This document shows positions 1 through 10,888 of a stretch of 64,000 bases of DNA, piece after piece. The DNA comes from Daedaleopsis sinensis. Taxonomy: Eukaryota > Basidiomycota > Agaricomycetes > Polyporales > Polyporaceae. The translations under genes were made by a program, and so were the position numbers. The stretch covers positions 1,612,001 to 1,676,000 of the forward strand of contig CM066307.1 of NCBI GenBank assembly GCA_033807695.1, given 5' to 3'. Below the pieces are notes generated by a model. It was not told the DNA's origin, searched no databases, and was given only the letters and a program-made list of their open reading frames with translations. Position 1 is the stretch's first letter. Every line of letters begins with the position of its first letter.

Positions 1-2100
1 ACGCATAGACGGGTGTGTAACAGATATCGTAGGTACATTTATGTGTGGGGAAACGGGCGCAGGCGTGACAAGAGGAACTGACATGGGCGGCGGCGCGATA
101 GAGATAGCCGTCGCAGCTGATGTCGGCCTTACAAGCAAGGAGTTTGCCAACAGCGGTGGCGACGGTGTGGATTGTTCCTGCGCGTAATCTGATGATACTT
201 CGAAATGGGACGACCTCATGAGGATGACCTCGTCCATTTCCAACACCGAAGAAGCAGCACCTCTGTTGATGGACGTCAATGGGCGCGGGACAGTGGTTTG
301 CGCGGCCACCACGGGCGCAGGATCTTCGATGATTGGGACGCGTGCAGTACCAGGCTGTGTGTCGCGTCGCCAGCCATATTCAGGGCCTATAGCAATGATA
401 GTATTCCGGCCAGGCCTTGAGCTCTCATGGGGAGGTGTGGGAAGACGCGTATCTTTGCTGATGAAGGGAAGCGGCGCATCGTTCGAAGGCAGTGGCGTGA
501 AATCAAGTGCTTGGGCAAGTGTTTGTGGCTGAGAGGTGGCCTGAGACTGAGTAATGACGACCGTAGGCTGCTGCTGGGAAGCTAGAGGATAGGCAGGTGT
601 AGGTTCGCCGAACTCGTCTCCATCAGGACTCCCAACTAGAGTGCTCGCCATACTTATGTTTTCCACAGGCATGGCAGGAGAGACAGAAGGACCGAAGCTC
701 ACGTTCGGTAGAGGAGTGACCCCGAGGCTGACATGGCTTAGGCTCTTCCGGTGCGACATCTTGGCCTTCTTATTCTCCATGGGCTCGCCACCGGTGCCGG
801 TAGCGCGGAGGACTTCTGGCACGAAGCTGTTCCGTGCATTGCTCGTGCTCACCTCAGCTGCACCAATCTGACCGGAAGTATGGACGGTTGAGCCAACAAT
901 GGAGTCGCGCACTGGCGGTAGTCGGCTCGACCTCAACGGCGGAGATGGATCGGAAACTTTGCGCCCGCGCGCCAGCAGGGATGATCTACGCAGTTTTCCC
1001 GTGATGCTGTCCTTGCGTGCCCTGTATCCAAGCCCACTGCGTCGTCGGACGCTGTTGTCCTGTTCCGGCTCGGATTCTACTGGCGCATGGCGGGGACGAG
1101 GTGGGGGGACTGGGAGTGGCGGAGGCGAATCAGGCTCAGACTTGCCGAGCAACGCCGGGAAGTCCGAGGTCCGAATCCTGGAGAGCTCACGTTCAATGCT
1201 GCCGCCAGCTTCAAACCCCAAGCTTGGGTGCTCGTCGTCACTGTCAAGTGTGACGTGCTTCGGGGGCGGTGGAGGGACATCCGAGAGGACCGACTCCGAC
1301 CGATCAGTCAACGTATCGTCCGGCGTCATCGGGGGCGTCGGTCCCGAGTGCACCGACATCTGTAGGTGAGAGTGGTAGTGGGAGTCAACTGTGGACGTGG
1401 TGTGGGGGTTGTGCACCTGGCCGTAGACGTGCCCGTGAGATTGACGGTCATCGTACACGTACTGGCTCTGTGATGGGGGGGAGGTCTGATTTATGTGATG
1501 AGATGCCTCTTCGAGCGAGTCCTGCTGCACAGGGGGGCGGTCGGTTTCTTCAACCGGCGATGCGACCTGAGGCAGCGTCGCAGGGAAGAAGGATAGAGTT
1601 TGAGAGCGTCTGCGATAGTGGTACTGCCGTTCGGTGGGCTTCTCTGGAGGCTGATCGTGATCCTGATGTCTATGATGGAACACTGCCGTAGACGAAACGT
1701 CTAGGTCAGAGAAATAAGACTTCGAGTCTCTCGCCGGGCGCGTCCTGGCGCGTGGCGGACGAGGTGGTCTGGCAAGGTCCGAGTGATAACCGTCGCGGAA
1801 GTGCTCGTACGCCTCGATGCTCCGAGATGGATGCACTGCACCACGAGGAAGCGGGGGGAGTTCCGCGGGTGCGCGCGGGCTGAAATGCTCACCGTCTCCC
1901 GTCGAGGGAGGAGAGGGTACCAAGGAGGTGTTCGAATGGTTCAGGTATGCATGGGAGTGCGACGAGTATGCGCGCTCGCGGAGGACCTGGAGAGGAGCGA
2001 ATGGATCGCTAGGATCCGGGAGGGGATACTTGGGAGAGTAGGGGAAGCTCGGTGGCGGCTTGCGCTTGATCCTGGCTGCAGAACGGCCGTCGAAATCCAT
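1..2100 (-). CDS. Large low-complexity protein of unknown function, N-terminal part, cut by the window edge
   Basis: The minus strand is open without a stop from about position 2100 to base 1, about 700 codons, and continues outside the window. The product is rich in Ser, Pro, His and Arg with many PP and SP dipeptides and basic patches. I see no enzyme motif, membrane segment or signal peptide, so it is probably a disordered scaffold or regulator, and I do not recognise the family. The start is uncertain. An in-frame ATG at 2100-2098 has G at -3 and +4. Alternatively an ATG at 2200-2198, joined through a 52-bp GT-AG interval (2127-2076), enters the same frame; its donor GTGGCC is weak. The gene is divergent from the transporter that starts at 2843. 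The long open frame and pyrimidine-rich third positions argue that it is real. Confidence 0.65.
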   Translation of the reverse strand, partial: MDFDGRSAARIKRKPPPSFPYSPKYPLPDPSDPFAPLQVLRERAYSSHSHAYLNHSNTSLVPSPPSTGDGEHFSPRAPAELPPLPRGAVHPSRSIEAYEHFRDGYHSDLARPPRPPRARTRPARDSKSYFSDLDVSSTAVFHHRHQDHDQPPEKPTERQYHYRRRSQTLSFFPATLPQVASPVEETDRPPVQQDSLEEASHHINQTSPPSQSQYVYDDRQSHGHVYGQVHNPHTTSTVDSHYHSHLQMSVHSGPTPPMTPDDTLTDRSESVLSDVPPPPPKHVTLDSDDEHPSLGFEAGGSIERELSRIRTSDFPALLGKSEPDSPPPLPVPPPRPRHAPVESEPEQDNSVRRRSGLGYRARKDSITGKLRRSSLLARGRKVSDPSPPLRSSRLPPVRDSIVGSTVHTSGQIGAAEVSTSNARNSFVPEVLRATGTGGEPMENKKAKMSHRKSLSHVSLGVTPLPNVSFGPSVSPAMPVENISMASTLVGSPDGDEFGEPTPAYPLASQQQPTVVITQSQATSQPQTLAQALDFTPLPSNDAPLPFISKDTRLPTPPHESSRPGRNTIIAIGPEYGWRRDTQPGTARVPIIEDPAPVVAAQTTVPRPLTSINRGAASSVLEMDEVILMRSSHFEVSSDYAQEQSTPSPPLLANSLLVRPTSAATAISIAPPPMSVPLVTPAPVSPHINVPTISVTHPSMR

Positions 2101-2200
2101 GGCTTGCTGGGCTGGTCGCCGGGCCACGGGGAGTGGTATAGCTGTAAGCACCACCGTCGAGGAGGGGTGCGCTACTTTTATGTAAACGAGTCTCGCTCAT

Positions 2201-2842
2201 GGTAACGGCGCGGAGAGGACATTAACGTCCGTGTTGGAGTAAGTACACGTTCACATTGCAACGCAGCTGCCGCGTTTTAGCGGAGTAGCGAGTTGCATGA
2301 GCTGCTTCGGACCTGGATCAGTCATTTCGGGGTCGGAGGAGATCTCGGGTGAACTTACCCCGAGCCAATCTCACGCTTTGTGAACCATAGCTTGAAGGCA
2401 GGGACTCGGACTCGGAAGTGGGACCACTCTGCATTCAATTGAGACTTTAGACTATTTCCGTGTCCCTTTCACCAGTGCATAGCTCTACTCACCTTCCTCG
2501 ATCCATAGCAGCAATCGTTGGGATCCCTCTCTCTTCAGGACTGACCTACTTGAAAGCTTCATGTCCCAAACAAATTGTTGGCTGACAACGATATAGAAGG
2601 CGTTCCAGGTTCCTGTTCGACGGAACGCTTATACTGGCACACCAGCAGCAATTTACCTGTATACATACTGGTGTTGAAGGTGATGCGAGATAGTCTTGAA
2701 GCTGAATTGAAGCTTGCTGTTTGATCATGAAGAGTCGGTCAAAGAAAGCTCACTAGCGCTCAGAGTCAGTGGACGCATAAGCGCGCAGTACCCCGGTTTA
2801 CGTGAGTCTCAGGCTGGCGTCCACTTCTGCTCTCGTACCACC
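2201..2842. other. Intergenic region between two divergent genes
   Basis: About 640 bp separate the minus-strand gene on the left from the plus-strand transporter. It should contain both promoters. I see no clear TATA box, tRNA or conserved open frame. Confidence 0.5.
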
Positions 2843-5811
2843 ATGACCTCACCTTCCAAGCCGTTCGACATACCCAGTCCTCGTCGGGACAGCCCGCTCA
2901 ATGCTGGAGGGACTCCGCCTGTCGCTGGGACCCCCAACTTCGGGACGTCTTTATCTGCATCTCCTAGCCCACGTTTCCTCCGGGCACAGTACACGGGCAC
3001 ACCTCCTCCACCCAACATCCCACCCAGGTCTGGTGCAACACCGCTTGGTACTCCTAGACCTGCTACAACGTATCTCCCTGGCACGGCAGGTGAGGCATCC
3101 TCGTCAAGCCCCAGGTTAGCTGTTGGAGGTTTCCCACCTCGTCCTACATCCGGCACGCCTGGAAGTGGTCAGCCCGACAATCCGTTCGATGACTTGACAG
3201 ATGAGGAGAAGGCAAGGATTGTCAGAAAGCACCTCGTCTCCCGGGAGGAGCGTCAGAACAACGGACAAGAGCAGGTTGCGGGAGGAAGCTCTTCTCGGCG
3301 TGGGTCGGACTCAGGCCAGCTATCTCAGCGTTCTTCCTTCTCGCAGTTCAGGATCCAACGAGAAGACACGGAACCCTTCCCTGTTCCCTATGACTCTCCT
3401 GGAGCCGACGTTACGTGAGTACTGCGACGATCTGAAGAGCTCACCCTTTGCCCTTCTCGGTCTTCCTCGTTTCACGTTATGCACGCGTGCTGACCCATAC
3501 GCTCAGGCATAACATTTACAAGTGGCAGGCTGATAGGCGCAAGCAGGCAGGGCGTGCGCGGTCCATCTCATTTGCGGGATCGTCCCATGCGGAACCTGTC
3601 CATCCCGCCCTCGAACACATACGAGAGCCTGGAGGATTCAGACGAGCGCATGTGGCCCTCAACGATCCCGAGCGCGCTACGGAGCGCCCTATGGTCCGGA
3701 ACTTCATCGAGTTCTTGTATATTTTCGGGCACTTTGTAAGTTGTCATTTCGTCGGAGGAGTAGATTACATGTTGACCTGCGTTTCAATAGGCCGGTGAAG
3801 ATCTAGAGGAAATTGAAGAGGAAGATGAGTTAGATGAGGAAACGACTGGTACAGAAACTCCTCCATATCTCCATGGCGTACCTTCGTATGGTAGCAATGG
3901 TTTACCGCCGCCACCGTTGACAATTGGTCCTTCCGAGCCGCGCAAACCATCGGAGCATTCGCCGTTACTTGAGCGTCCCCGTGCCTCTCGTTCTCGGTCA
4001 AGACGGCGTATGTCAAGTGTGGGGCCGCATGGGGACGCTACAGTGACTGATGCTGTTCTCATGGTGAGCTATGCCGTTGAGGTCGTGCCATCATCATATC
4101 TCATCACCATTCTCAGCTCTTGAAGGCGTTCGTCGGCACCGGTATCCTCTTCCTTGGAAAGGCGTGAGTTGTAGACGTAGAAAAGCTCATGATCAGACTG
4201 CTGATGCGCTCATCTTTTTAGATTCTTCAATGGCGGCATCTTGTTTTCAAGCTTTGTCCTGACATTCATTGCGTTGATCTCGTTATACTCGTTCCTTCTC
4301 TTAGTGAAGACTAAGTTCGTCGTATCTGGAAGTTTTGGAGGTGCTCAATTTCCTCATATCTCTCACGACACTGAATCGCTGACACCTGGCTGTGTAGACA
4401 TCGGCGGCGCCCTGTACGGCCCATGGATGCGCTACGCTATCCTGACGTCCATCACGGTCTCTCAGCTCGGTTTCGTCTCGGCATACATCATCTTCGTTTC
4501 TGAGAACCTTCAATCCTTTGTGTTGGCCATCACCAACTGCGCGAAGGTTATGGGGATCCAGTACTTCATCATGCTACAGATGATTATCTTCGTACCCCTA
4601 GCGCTCGTTCGGAACCTAGCGAAGCTCAGCACTACTGCCCTCATCGCTGACGTGTTCATTGTGGCTGGACTCATCTACATCTTTGGAAGCGAAGCTAGCA
4701 TCATTGCCCGCAATGGTGTTGCGAAGGTTGAGTTATTCAACTCGAAAGATTGGCCTCTCCTCATCGGGTAAGCATAAATAGCCAACATGGCAGGATCTCG
4801 GAAGCTCAACTATTTCCATAGCACTGCGGTCTTCTCGTTCGAAGGCATTGGTTTGGTACGCTGCTATGAACCTCATATATCTGGACCACGCTCACATGGC
4901 TAATCCAGGTCATCCCGATCACCGACGCCATGAAGGAGCCACGCAAATTCCCCAAGGTCTTGACAGGGGTGATGCTATTCTTGATGGGTTAGTTGCACTT
5001 ATACCCACAAATTTTCATGATATACTATGCGAATGTGTACTGAATACGCATTGCAGTGCTCTTCTGCGGCGGAGGTGCCATGTCGTACTTGACTTTCGGC
5101 GCTGACGTACAGACGGTCGTCATCGTCAACCTCGACACCACGAGTAAGATGACACAAGCGGTGCGTACAATCATCTCACTGTACACCTGCGCAACATTAT
5201 TACTCACGACTGGATATCGCACAGGTCCAATTCTTGTACTCGCTTGCGATCATGCTGTCCGTGCCCCTGCAGCTGTTCCCGGCCGTCCGCATCATGGAGA
5301 ACGGCATATTCGAGCGCAGCGGGAAGCAGAGCGTCGTCGTCAAGTGGCAGAAGAACGTCTTCCGCTTTTGCACGATCGCCTTCTGCGCCGGGCTCAGCTA
5401 CTTCGGTGCGGCCGACCTCGACAAATTCGTCTCGTTCGTCGGCAGCTTCGCTTGGTGCGTCGCACCCGCTGAACCCCAGGCATTCGGTCTGCTAATGGAC
5501 TAACCCCGTCGCGTCCTGTAGTGTTCCCCTCTGCTACGTCTACCCTGCCATGTTGCACTACAAGGCGTGCGCGCGGACTCGCAGGCAGAAGGCGGCGGAC
5601 ATCGCGCTCATGATCTTCGGCACCATCGCCGCTGCGTACACGACCACCCAGACCGTTCGGGTTTGTACCATTTACGCAATATTGTTGTTGTTGCAGCGTT
5701 TGCTTACTCGCCTGTCCTTAGCTCATGATGGCGCCCGCGCCCGCCGCGCCTCCCGTTCTCGGACAATGCGGCCAGTCCCCCGAGGAGCCGCTCAGGAGCT
5801 TGAGGCTCTGA
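2843..5811 (+). CDS. Vacuolar amino-acid transporter, AAAP (Aa_trans) family, AVT3/AVT4-like
   Basis: Twelve exons join in frame to 761 residues: 2843-3414, 3507-3735, 3791-4063, 4117-4163, 4222-4340, 4398-4767, 4822-4855, 4909-4987, 5057-5160, 5225-5454, 5522-5660, 5722-5811. The ATG has a good context (ACCACCATGA). About 355 N-terminal residues are Ser/Pro-rich and acidic, with a PGGFRRAHV motif typical of AVT3-type proteins. The transporter core follows, opening with LLKAFVGTG and LFLGKAFFNGG, then DIGGALYGPWMR, FEGIGLVIPITDAMKEP and a run of hydrophobic helices. Known role of the family: moving amino acids across the vacuolar membrane with the proton gradient. The 57-bp intron 4341-4397 is a multiple of three with no stop, so retention would insert 19 residues. 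Removing it gives the conserved SFGDIGG junction. Substrate cannot be told from sequence. Confidence 0.93.
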
Positions 5812-6262
5812 GTAGAATGTACCACGAACGTGCATCCGCAACGCATACATTACCACTACAGTCGTTATTCAATTCCGAACTATGCCTACTTCGTCATCAT
5901 GTAATCGCACTCCCACCATGTGGTCGAGTATCGCATGTAAGTCCCAGTCAGAAATCCGTGCGTCCAGTTGCGTCTGTATGCGTCTGTATCTGTCTGTATG
6001 CGTCAGAATTGGTCCAGATGCGTCCAGCCCATTTGATGACGTCGAAACGACCATAAGTAGCATCGATATATCGATCTTTACAGCTTGCAACATCGATATC
6101 GACTTAGACGAGTCGTCGGGGAAGACAAATCTAGAGCGAAACTTATTTGATTATGGGATACTTGCACATGACTAACGATCGACAAAGGAGATGCAATCAC
6201 ACGTCCAGATCCTATCGTACACTGTGCACATCCGCTACAGTTGAACCTCAACGACACCGACC
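5812..6262. other. Convergent 3' region
   Basis: The transporter and the kinase-like gene end tail to tail across this stretch. It holds short imperfect repeats of CTGTATGCGT (about 5980-6003) and a palindrome ATCGATATATCGAT (6062-6075). No gene is seen. Confidence 0.5.
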
Positions 6263-8444
6263 TTACGCCGACGGTTGTTCACAAAGCGCCTCCAGCTTCA
6301 TGAGCAACGCCTGGTCGTGTTCCTTCTTCATCAGCCCGTACACCTGGATGTCTTGGACCAACTCGTCCAGGATGTCGCCATTGAGTGTGGTAGGATACCG
6401 CGCCTTGCCGTCCTCGCCCACCCAGTCAAAATCGACCAGCATCCCATGGGGACCCGTTGAAGAGTCGACTATCATGATGTTCGGTGTGCGCAGGTCGCCG
6501 TAGACCAGTTTGTTTTCTGCCAGGCGATCGATCGCCTTCTTCACGTCCTCGTACACCGCGCGTGGCAGGAGTGTTCCCGGCGGCGAATCACGCCTAGCCA
6601 CAAAGGCGGAGTGTCCGGCGACGTGCTCCATGATGACCATCGTCGTGGTCCCACCCACGTCGCAGACGGGCACGCAGGCGAGCAACACGGGCGCACAGCC
6701 AATGGCGGCGAGCATGCGGTGTGCGTCCGGGTGGTACCGCCGCGTGAACTTGACGACGACTTTGACGCGCTCTTCAGCGTTCCCTACGCCGAGGACCTGG
6801 GGCACTGGCAGGGTCTCAGATGGAGAAGAGGGCGGCAGGAGCTTGTTATAGAGCGACCGAGGAAGGGTAGCGAGATAGACCTTCGAGTCGACGTCTCCTC
6901 GTCTGCTAGCGAGGAGGAAGGTACTTCCGTCACCGCGTACGCGGTCCGTGAACCGTAGGTTGGAGGCGATTGCCTCCTGGTCCTTGTCACAGTTCGGCTC
7001 CGGGAGAGGTGACGGCAAGAGATGTGCGCCGGGAACCTCCTGCTCGAGAGATGCAAAGCGACGCTGTGTCAAAGCGTCGATACAGATTTTGAGGGCCTTG
7101 AAGGCTCGCGTCAAACGAAGGATAGCTCCGTCAGCATTAGCCGACAAGTTAATCCTCTCGGAGAAGAAGGTCGTCATGTGAGCATTGTCCGAGTAGATCG
7201 TTCCTGATATCTCGACCAAGTTGCCCATGACGGAGAGGATGACCATCGGCAAGTTCGACTTCGCAAGCTCCTTTTTCATCTGGGTTCAACAATCAGACGT
7301 CGGTTCAAACAGAACATAAGGAGGACAGGCATACGAACATTGTCGGCTGTCACGATCTTCATATAAACCACAAAGCCTTGGAGGGATGCATCCCCCTTAA
7401 GGCCCAACAGCTTCTTCAACTCCAGGAGACCAGACGGCAGGGCTCTCTTGCCTATAACGCCGTCAGGCTTGCAACTCCCGCTGGCCGTCGAATTCTTGGG
7501 GTACGAGACATCCATCGCAACAGCCGTTCGAAGCATGTTCTGGAGGAAGGTGACGACTATCGTCCTGTATTCGAGTTCGTTCACCATAGCATGCGTCCTG
7601 AGCGACTGTTGCGCAAATTCGCGAACCAAGCGGCATTGATGCGGGGTGGGCTCAAGTTCAGGAAGGCTAAGATCAAGGTTGGCTAAGCGATACGCGAGAG
7701 CACCGAGCGAGCGGTCGAAGAGAGCCGTGGAATGTCCACGATTGAGACATGGTCGTGTCGGATGGAGGTTATCAGGGTCTTCGTCAACTGCGTCATCGCC
7801 TTCGAGAACTTTTTGCGGGTCGATGAGGGCATCGGAGGGAGAAGGTAGCCGAGCGTTGAGTTTCGAAGCCCTTGCCCTACGCTCTGGACAACTAGTGACA
7901 AAGACGTAACGCACGAGGAATGATGAACATACCTTTGTTCGCCTGTGCGAAGGGTGTCCCCAGTGTATCGAGACCTTCGATCGCTGCAGAGGAGATGAAG
8001 GAATCCGGGAGTGAGGCATAACCACCAACGACTCACTATCTGCATCCGTGACGATGATATTGACTAAATTCTTCTGCACTGTCGTCGATGGTAACACGGC
8101 TTCCATCAGGATGTCGACCTCTACGGGCTCTTCGTCGCGGTGCTGAGCAAGCCAATCCCGGACTGCTTTGGTGGTTTCGCGGGGTATGCCTGTGTGAGTG
8201 ATGCCACCAGGAGGCTGAAGTCCACAGGTGGATTGTTAGATAGCTCAAGAGGTGAGGATATGTCGCTTACAAGGTAGATTCTCCATTGAAGCGTTGAGCT
8301 TGGCAGCATGTCGGCGCCGTCACGAAAATTAGCCAATGTTGCCTCGATAACTTGGAAAAGTGGCTGATGATCATTGTAGGGAGCAAGGGGTATGATACGA
8401 GGGTTTTCGGGATGAGGGAGGGATAGGAAGGCGTTTTTCACCAT
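6263..8444 (-). CDS. Atypical protein-kinase-like protein, possibly Crinkler-type
   Basis: Three exons (8444-8271, 8214-7339, 7279-6263) give 688 residues; both introns are phase 0 (56 and 59 bp, donors GTAAGC and GTTCGT). I chose the ATG at 8444 because its context is good and upstream ATGs lack support. Residues 1 to about 100 end in LQWRIYLPPGG and VNIIVTDADS, which loosely recalls the ubiquitin-like header of fungal Crinklers; this is inference. The middle has SGLLELKKLLGLKGDASLQ, resembling the region that precedes kinase domains in basidiomycete Crinkler-like proteins. The C-terminal domain shows a candidate VAIK-type Lys (VKVVVKFTRRY, about residue 527), a catalytic loop VYGDLRTPNIM (Asp about 612) without the usual HRD, and VDFDW instead of DFG (about 633). 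Such kinases may act on hosts, rivals or self, but substrate and location are unknown. Confidence 0.75.
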
Positions 8445-9630
8445 CGTGTATCGTGGTTGGAAGCAGAGAGGGAACCGGCGCTGCCAGTTGTAGCCTACTA
8501 ACATGTACGTACAAGCATATTTGCTTTTGTTTGGGAGCCCGAGCGCTAAGGAGCGGGAGAGCAATTTCAGCTTGAAGCTTTAAGAAGCTTTAAGTAGAGA
8601 AATGTATCGACACAGAGGGCTACTCTTCTGTGCATCTTGACAAGGCATTGATATATGTTGAGATATTGCAATATGTCTACAAGGCCTCTCTTGTCGTTGC
8701 GTTCGGCGAGAGTGCCTACGTTGGCCTTTTCCCATATGAACTTTCAGAATGCTAGGACGCTCAAACGTTCAACGGCAAATGCGCAGCGTGTGCAGATATC
8801 GAAGCACAATGGTATGCGGCGAAGGCCTTATTAATTAGTGCGCACTGTTGCAACTGCAGCTACGACGAAATCATACGGTACACCTACTGTCCGTTGAGAA
8901 ACATACATGTATACAAGCACGTAGCAATGAGCATTGCATACATATAGGATAGGTGAATACATACGTGGTATCGAACATCACGAAAAAGGTGTGCTTATGT
9001 ACATCGCTGTGCGTGGCGGACCGAGGGGTGAGCACTGTCTGCCGGAGTGAGGCAGCGCTGCTGGAAGTTGATCGAGAGAGGTCAGTATTTGTCTGCGCGG
9101 ACGAAAGGTGATCACAGGTGATCCACCATGAGTCGGCACGGATGTAAGCTGACCTTCGTATATCATTGTGTATGTGCAGAATGACCAATGTTGACCATGC
9201 TGTACCATTCCATGTCCTAAATATGGATAATTGTCTGCGCAGGTCTTTACTGCGCAACACATATAGTCCGAGATTGAGCTACGAGTGAGATTTAACACTT
9301 ACCAAAGGCTTCGCGACTCGGCGATCATTACTAAGTATATGCTAAAGCATTGTCTGCCCGGCTAACGCGCCCTCATAGATCCCTCAGGTCTTGCACGCAT
9401 GGTCGCTGTCAGCGCCATGGTAAGTACACTGTAGTGAATATTGTCGAGAGACAAGTCCTAGTCTTGCCTGAATGCAACTTGAAGAAGGGACTGGCGCCGC
9501 ATTTGGTAGGAGACGTGCATTGCATCACTAACACTTCAAATACGTCAGAGGTCTTCCACGTGATCAACATGTCCTTTGCGCGACGACGCGTTCTGGCAGC
9601 ATCTCAATTGATCCCACCCCAAGGCCGTTG
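8445..9630. other. Intergenic, no gene seen
   Basis: The sequence is AT-richer than the genes around it, and the open frames are short and lack splice or homology support. It should contain the promoter of the kinase-like gene next to 8444. Confidence 0.45.
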
Positions 9631-9637
9631 TATATAA
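9631..9637 (+). promoter_or_regulatory. Candidate TATA box
   Basis: TATATAAG lies 66-72 bp upstream of an ATG at 9703, followed by a CT-rich stretch typical of fungal 5' leaders. It is the main support for the small spliced unit downstream. Confidence 0.4.
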
Positions 9638-9702
9638 GGTCTCTCATTGGATAACCTCCCATCTCACAGCTTGTTCTCTCCCCACCACCTTCCCCGCCCG
9701 CG

Positions 9703-10126
9703 ATGCTCCTTCCGTTCTCTCCACTGTCCTCGGGTCCTTTTCCCGCCGGCACTCGAATGAAGGCAATCAGTAAGGTCCGACTTCGTGGTACGTGTGCTCA
9801 TAATGCGTGTGCTCACCTGATTATATGCGCGCATATAGCCACACATTTGCATGCTGGCTCTAGGTCCAGCGTGATATACCAGGTACGTGTCACGTTCCTC
9901 TCCGAGTTGGCACCTGTCTTCAATGTGAGTCCACACTTCGACGTCGATGCTACAGTCAATTGAGTATATGCATGGTCATTCCTGCCCATCATTCAGCGGT
10001 GAGTACCTTTCGTTCACTTCGAAGCATGGACTCTCGTCTGCAACCCTGCTCGCAACGTCTATGGAGACAGTCTGGAACTGCGATCGGTTGTTGAAGGCCG
10101 TGCTTGTGAATATACCTCATCGGTAA
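9703..10126 (+). CDS. Possible small spliced gene, 93 residues, unknown function
   Basis: The proposed exons are 9703-9769, 9839-9882 and 9956-10126. They close in frame with donors GTAAGG and GTACGT and acceptors ATATAG and CTACAG, ending in TAA at 10124-10126. A TATA box sits about 70 bp upstream. The product has Met-Leu-Leu-Pro at its start, two Cys residues and no recognisable domain. It does not end in a CaaX box, so it is not a typical basidiomycete pheromone precursor. Further GT-AG pairs follow to about 10,230, so the transcript could be longer or non-coding. The call rests only on promoter and splice signals. Confidence 0.3.
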
Positions 10127-10888
10127 TTCTCTTTTTCGGTGCCATCTAGCGACTTACGTTCTGCTACAGCACAGGTAGGTGACACTGTTCAGACTGAGGT
10201 ACGTTACTCTATCATTTGCGTGGCAGCTCTGACCTCCCCTCTATCCTGTCCGCCATCGCGGACACAATGCCGAACCCTGACTTGTCTCCGCCGCCGCCCG
10301 CTCCCTCGCATCCGCTGTCGGTTTGGACTCGGACTTCACGTGCATGAACGGCTCCAACCCCTCCTCCCCCGTTTGTCGATGATCTTACACTTGCTGTTGC
10401 CTCTCATATGATATATCAGCTGTATTAGCGTAGTATGGTACAATATATTGTCATTTTTATGGCCATATCTAGCCTGAGTATGATCTAATCAGTCGTCTAC
10501 AGTAGCCAGTGACTAGATCTGACTAGGATCCTATGATCTGTGCGTGTATTCGTTATGATCATTGACACCCAACCACTCGGTCCGTAGTGAACAGATTCCT
10601 CGGGTACCTTGAACAGCGGTGATCAGGGCCGCCCCAACACGCGAACATTGGTGTTCTTCATTGATCAGACCGCGAGATGGAACCGAACAGTGAAGCCCTA
10701 GTGCTAGGCCGCCCCCGATCTTCAACGTTCTAGGACTCCGCACCGAATGGTCCGCATAGACCATTGCTGACGCTGCTCGAACGTCTCCCATCACCTCTAT
10801 ATAAACTCGACGTAAGGTGAGTCAATGCTGACCGGTTTGAACATCAGTGCTCATTGGCACACCTTTTTCGTGATGAAGGCTCGCCTCA
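10127..10888. other. Intergenic, no gene seen
   Basis: Short open frames only. Several additional GT-AG pairs at 10,120-10,230 may belong to the preceding putative transcript. Nothing else is recognised. Confidence 0.4.

Noticed and set aside
7884..7932. 49-bp GTATGT...CCAG intron in exon 2 of the kinase-like gene
   Set aside because: Splicing it shifts the downstream frame into early stops, whereas reading through keeps the frame open to the conserved region.
9703..10126. Mating-pheromone precursor
   Set aside because: The predicted peptide does not end in a CaaX box, and no receptor or homeodomain mating-type gene is nearby.
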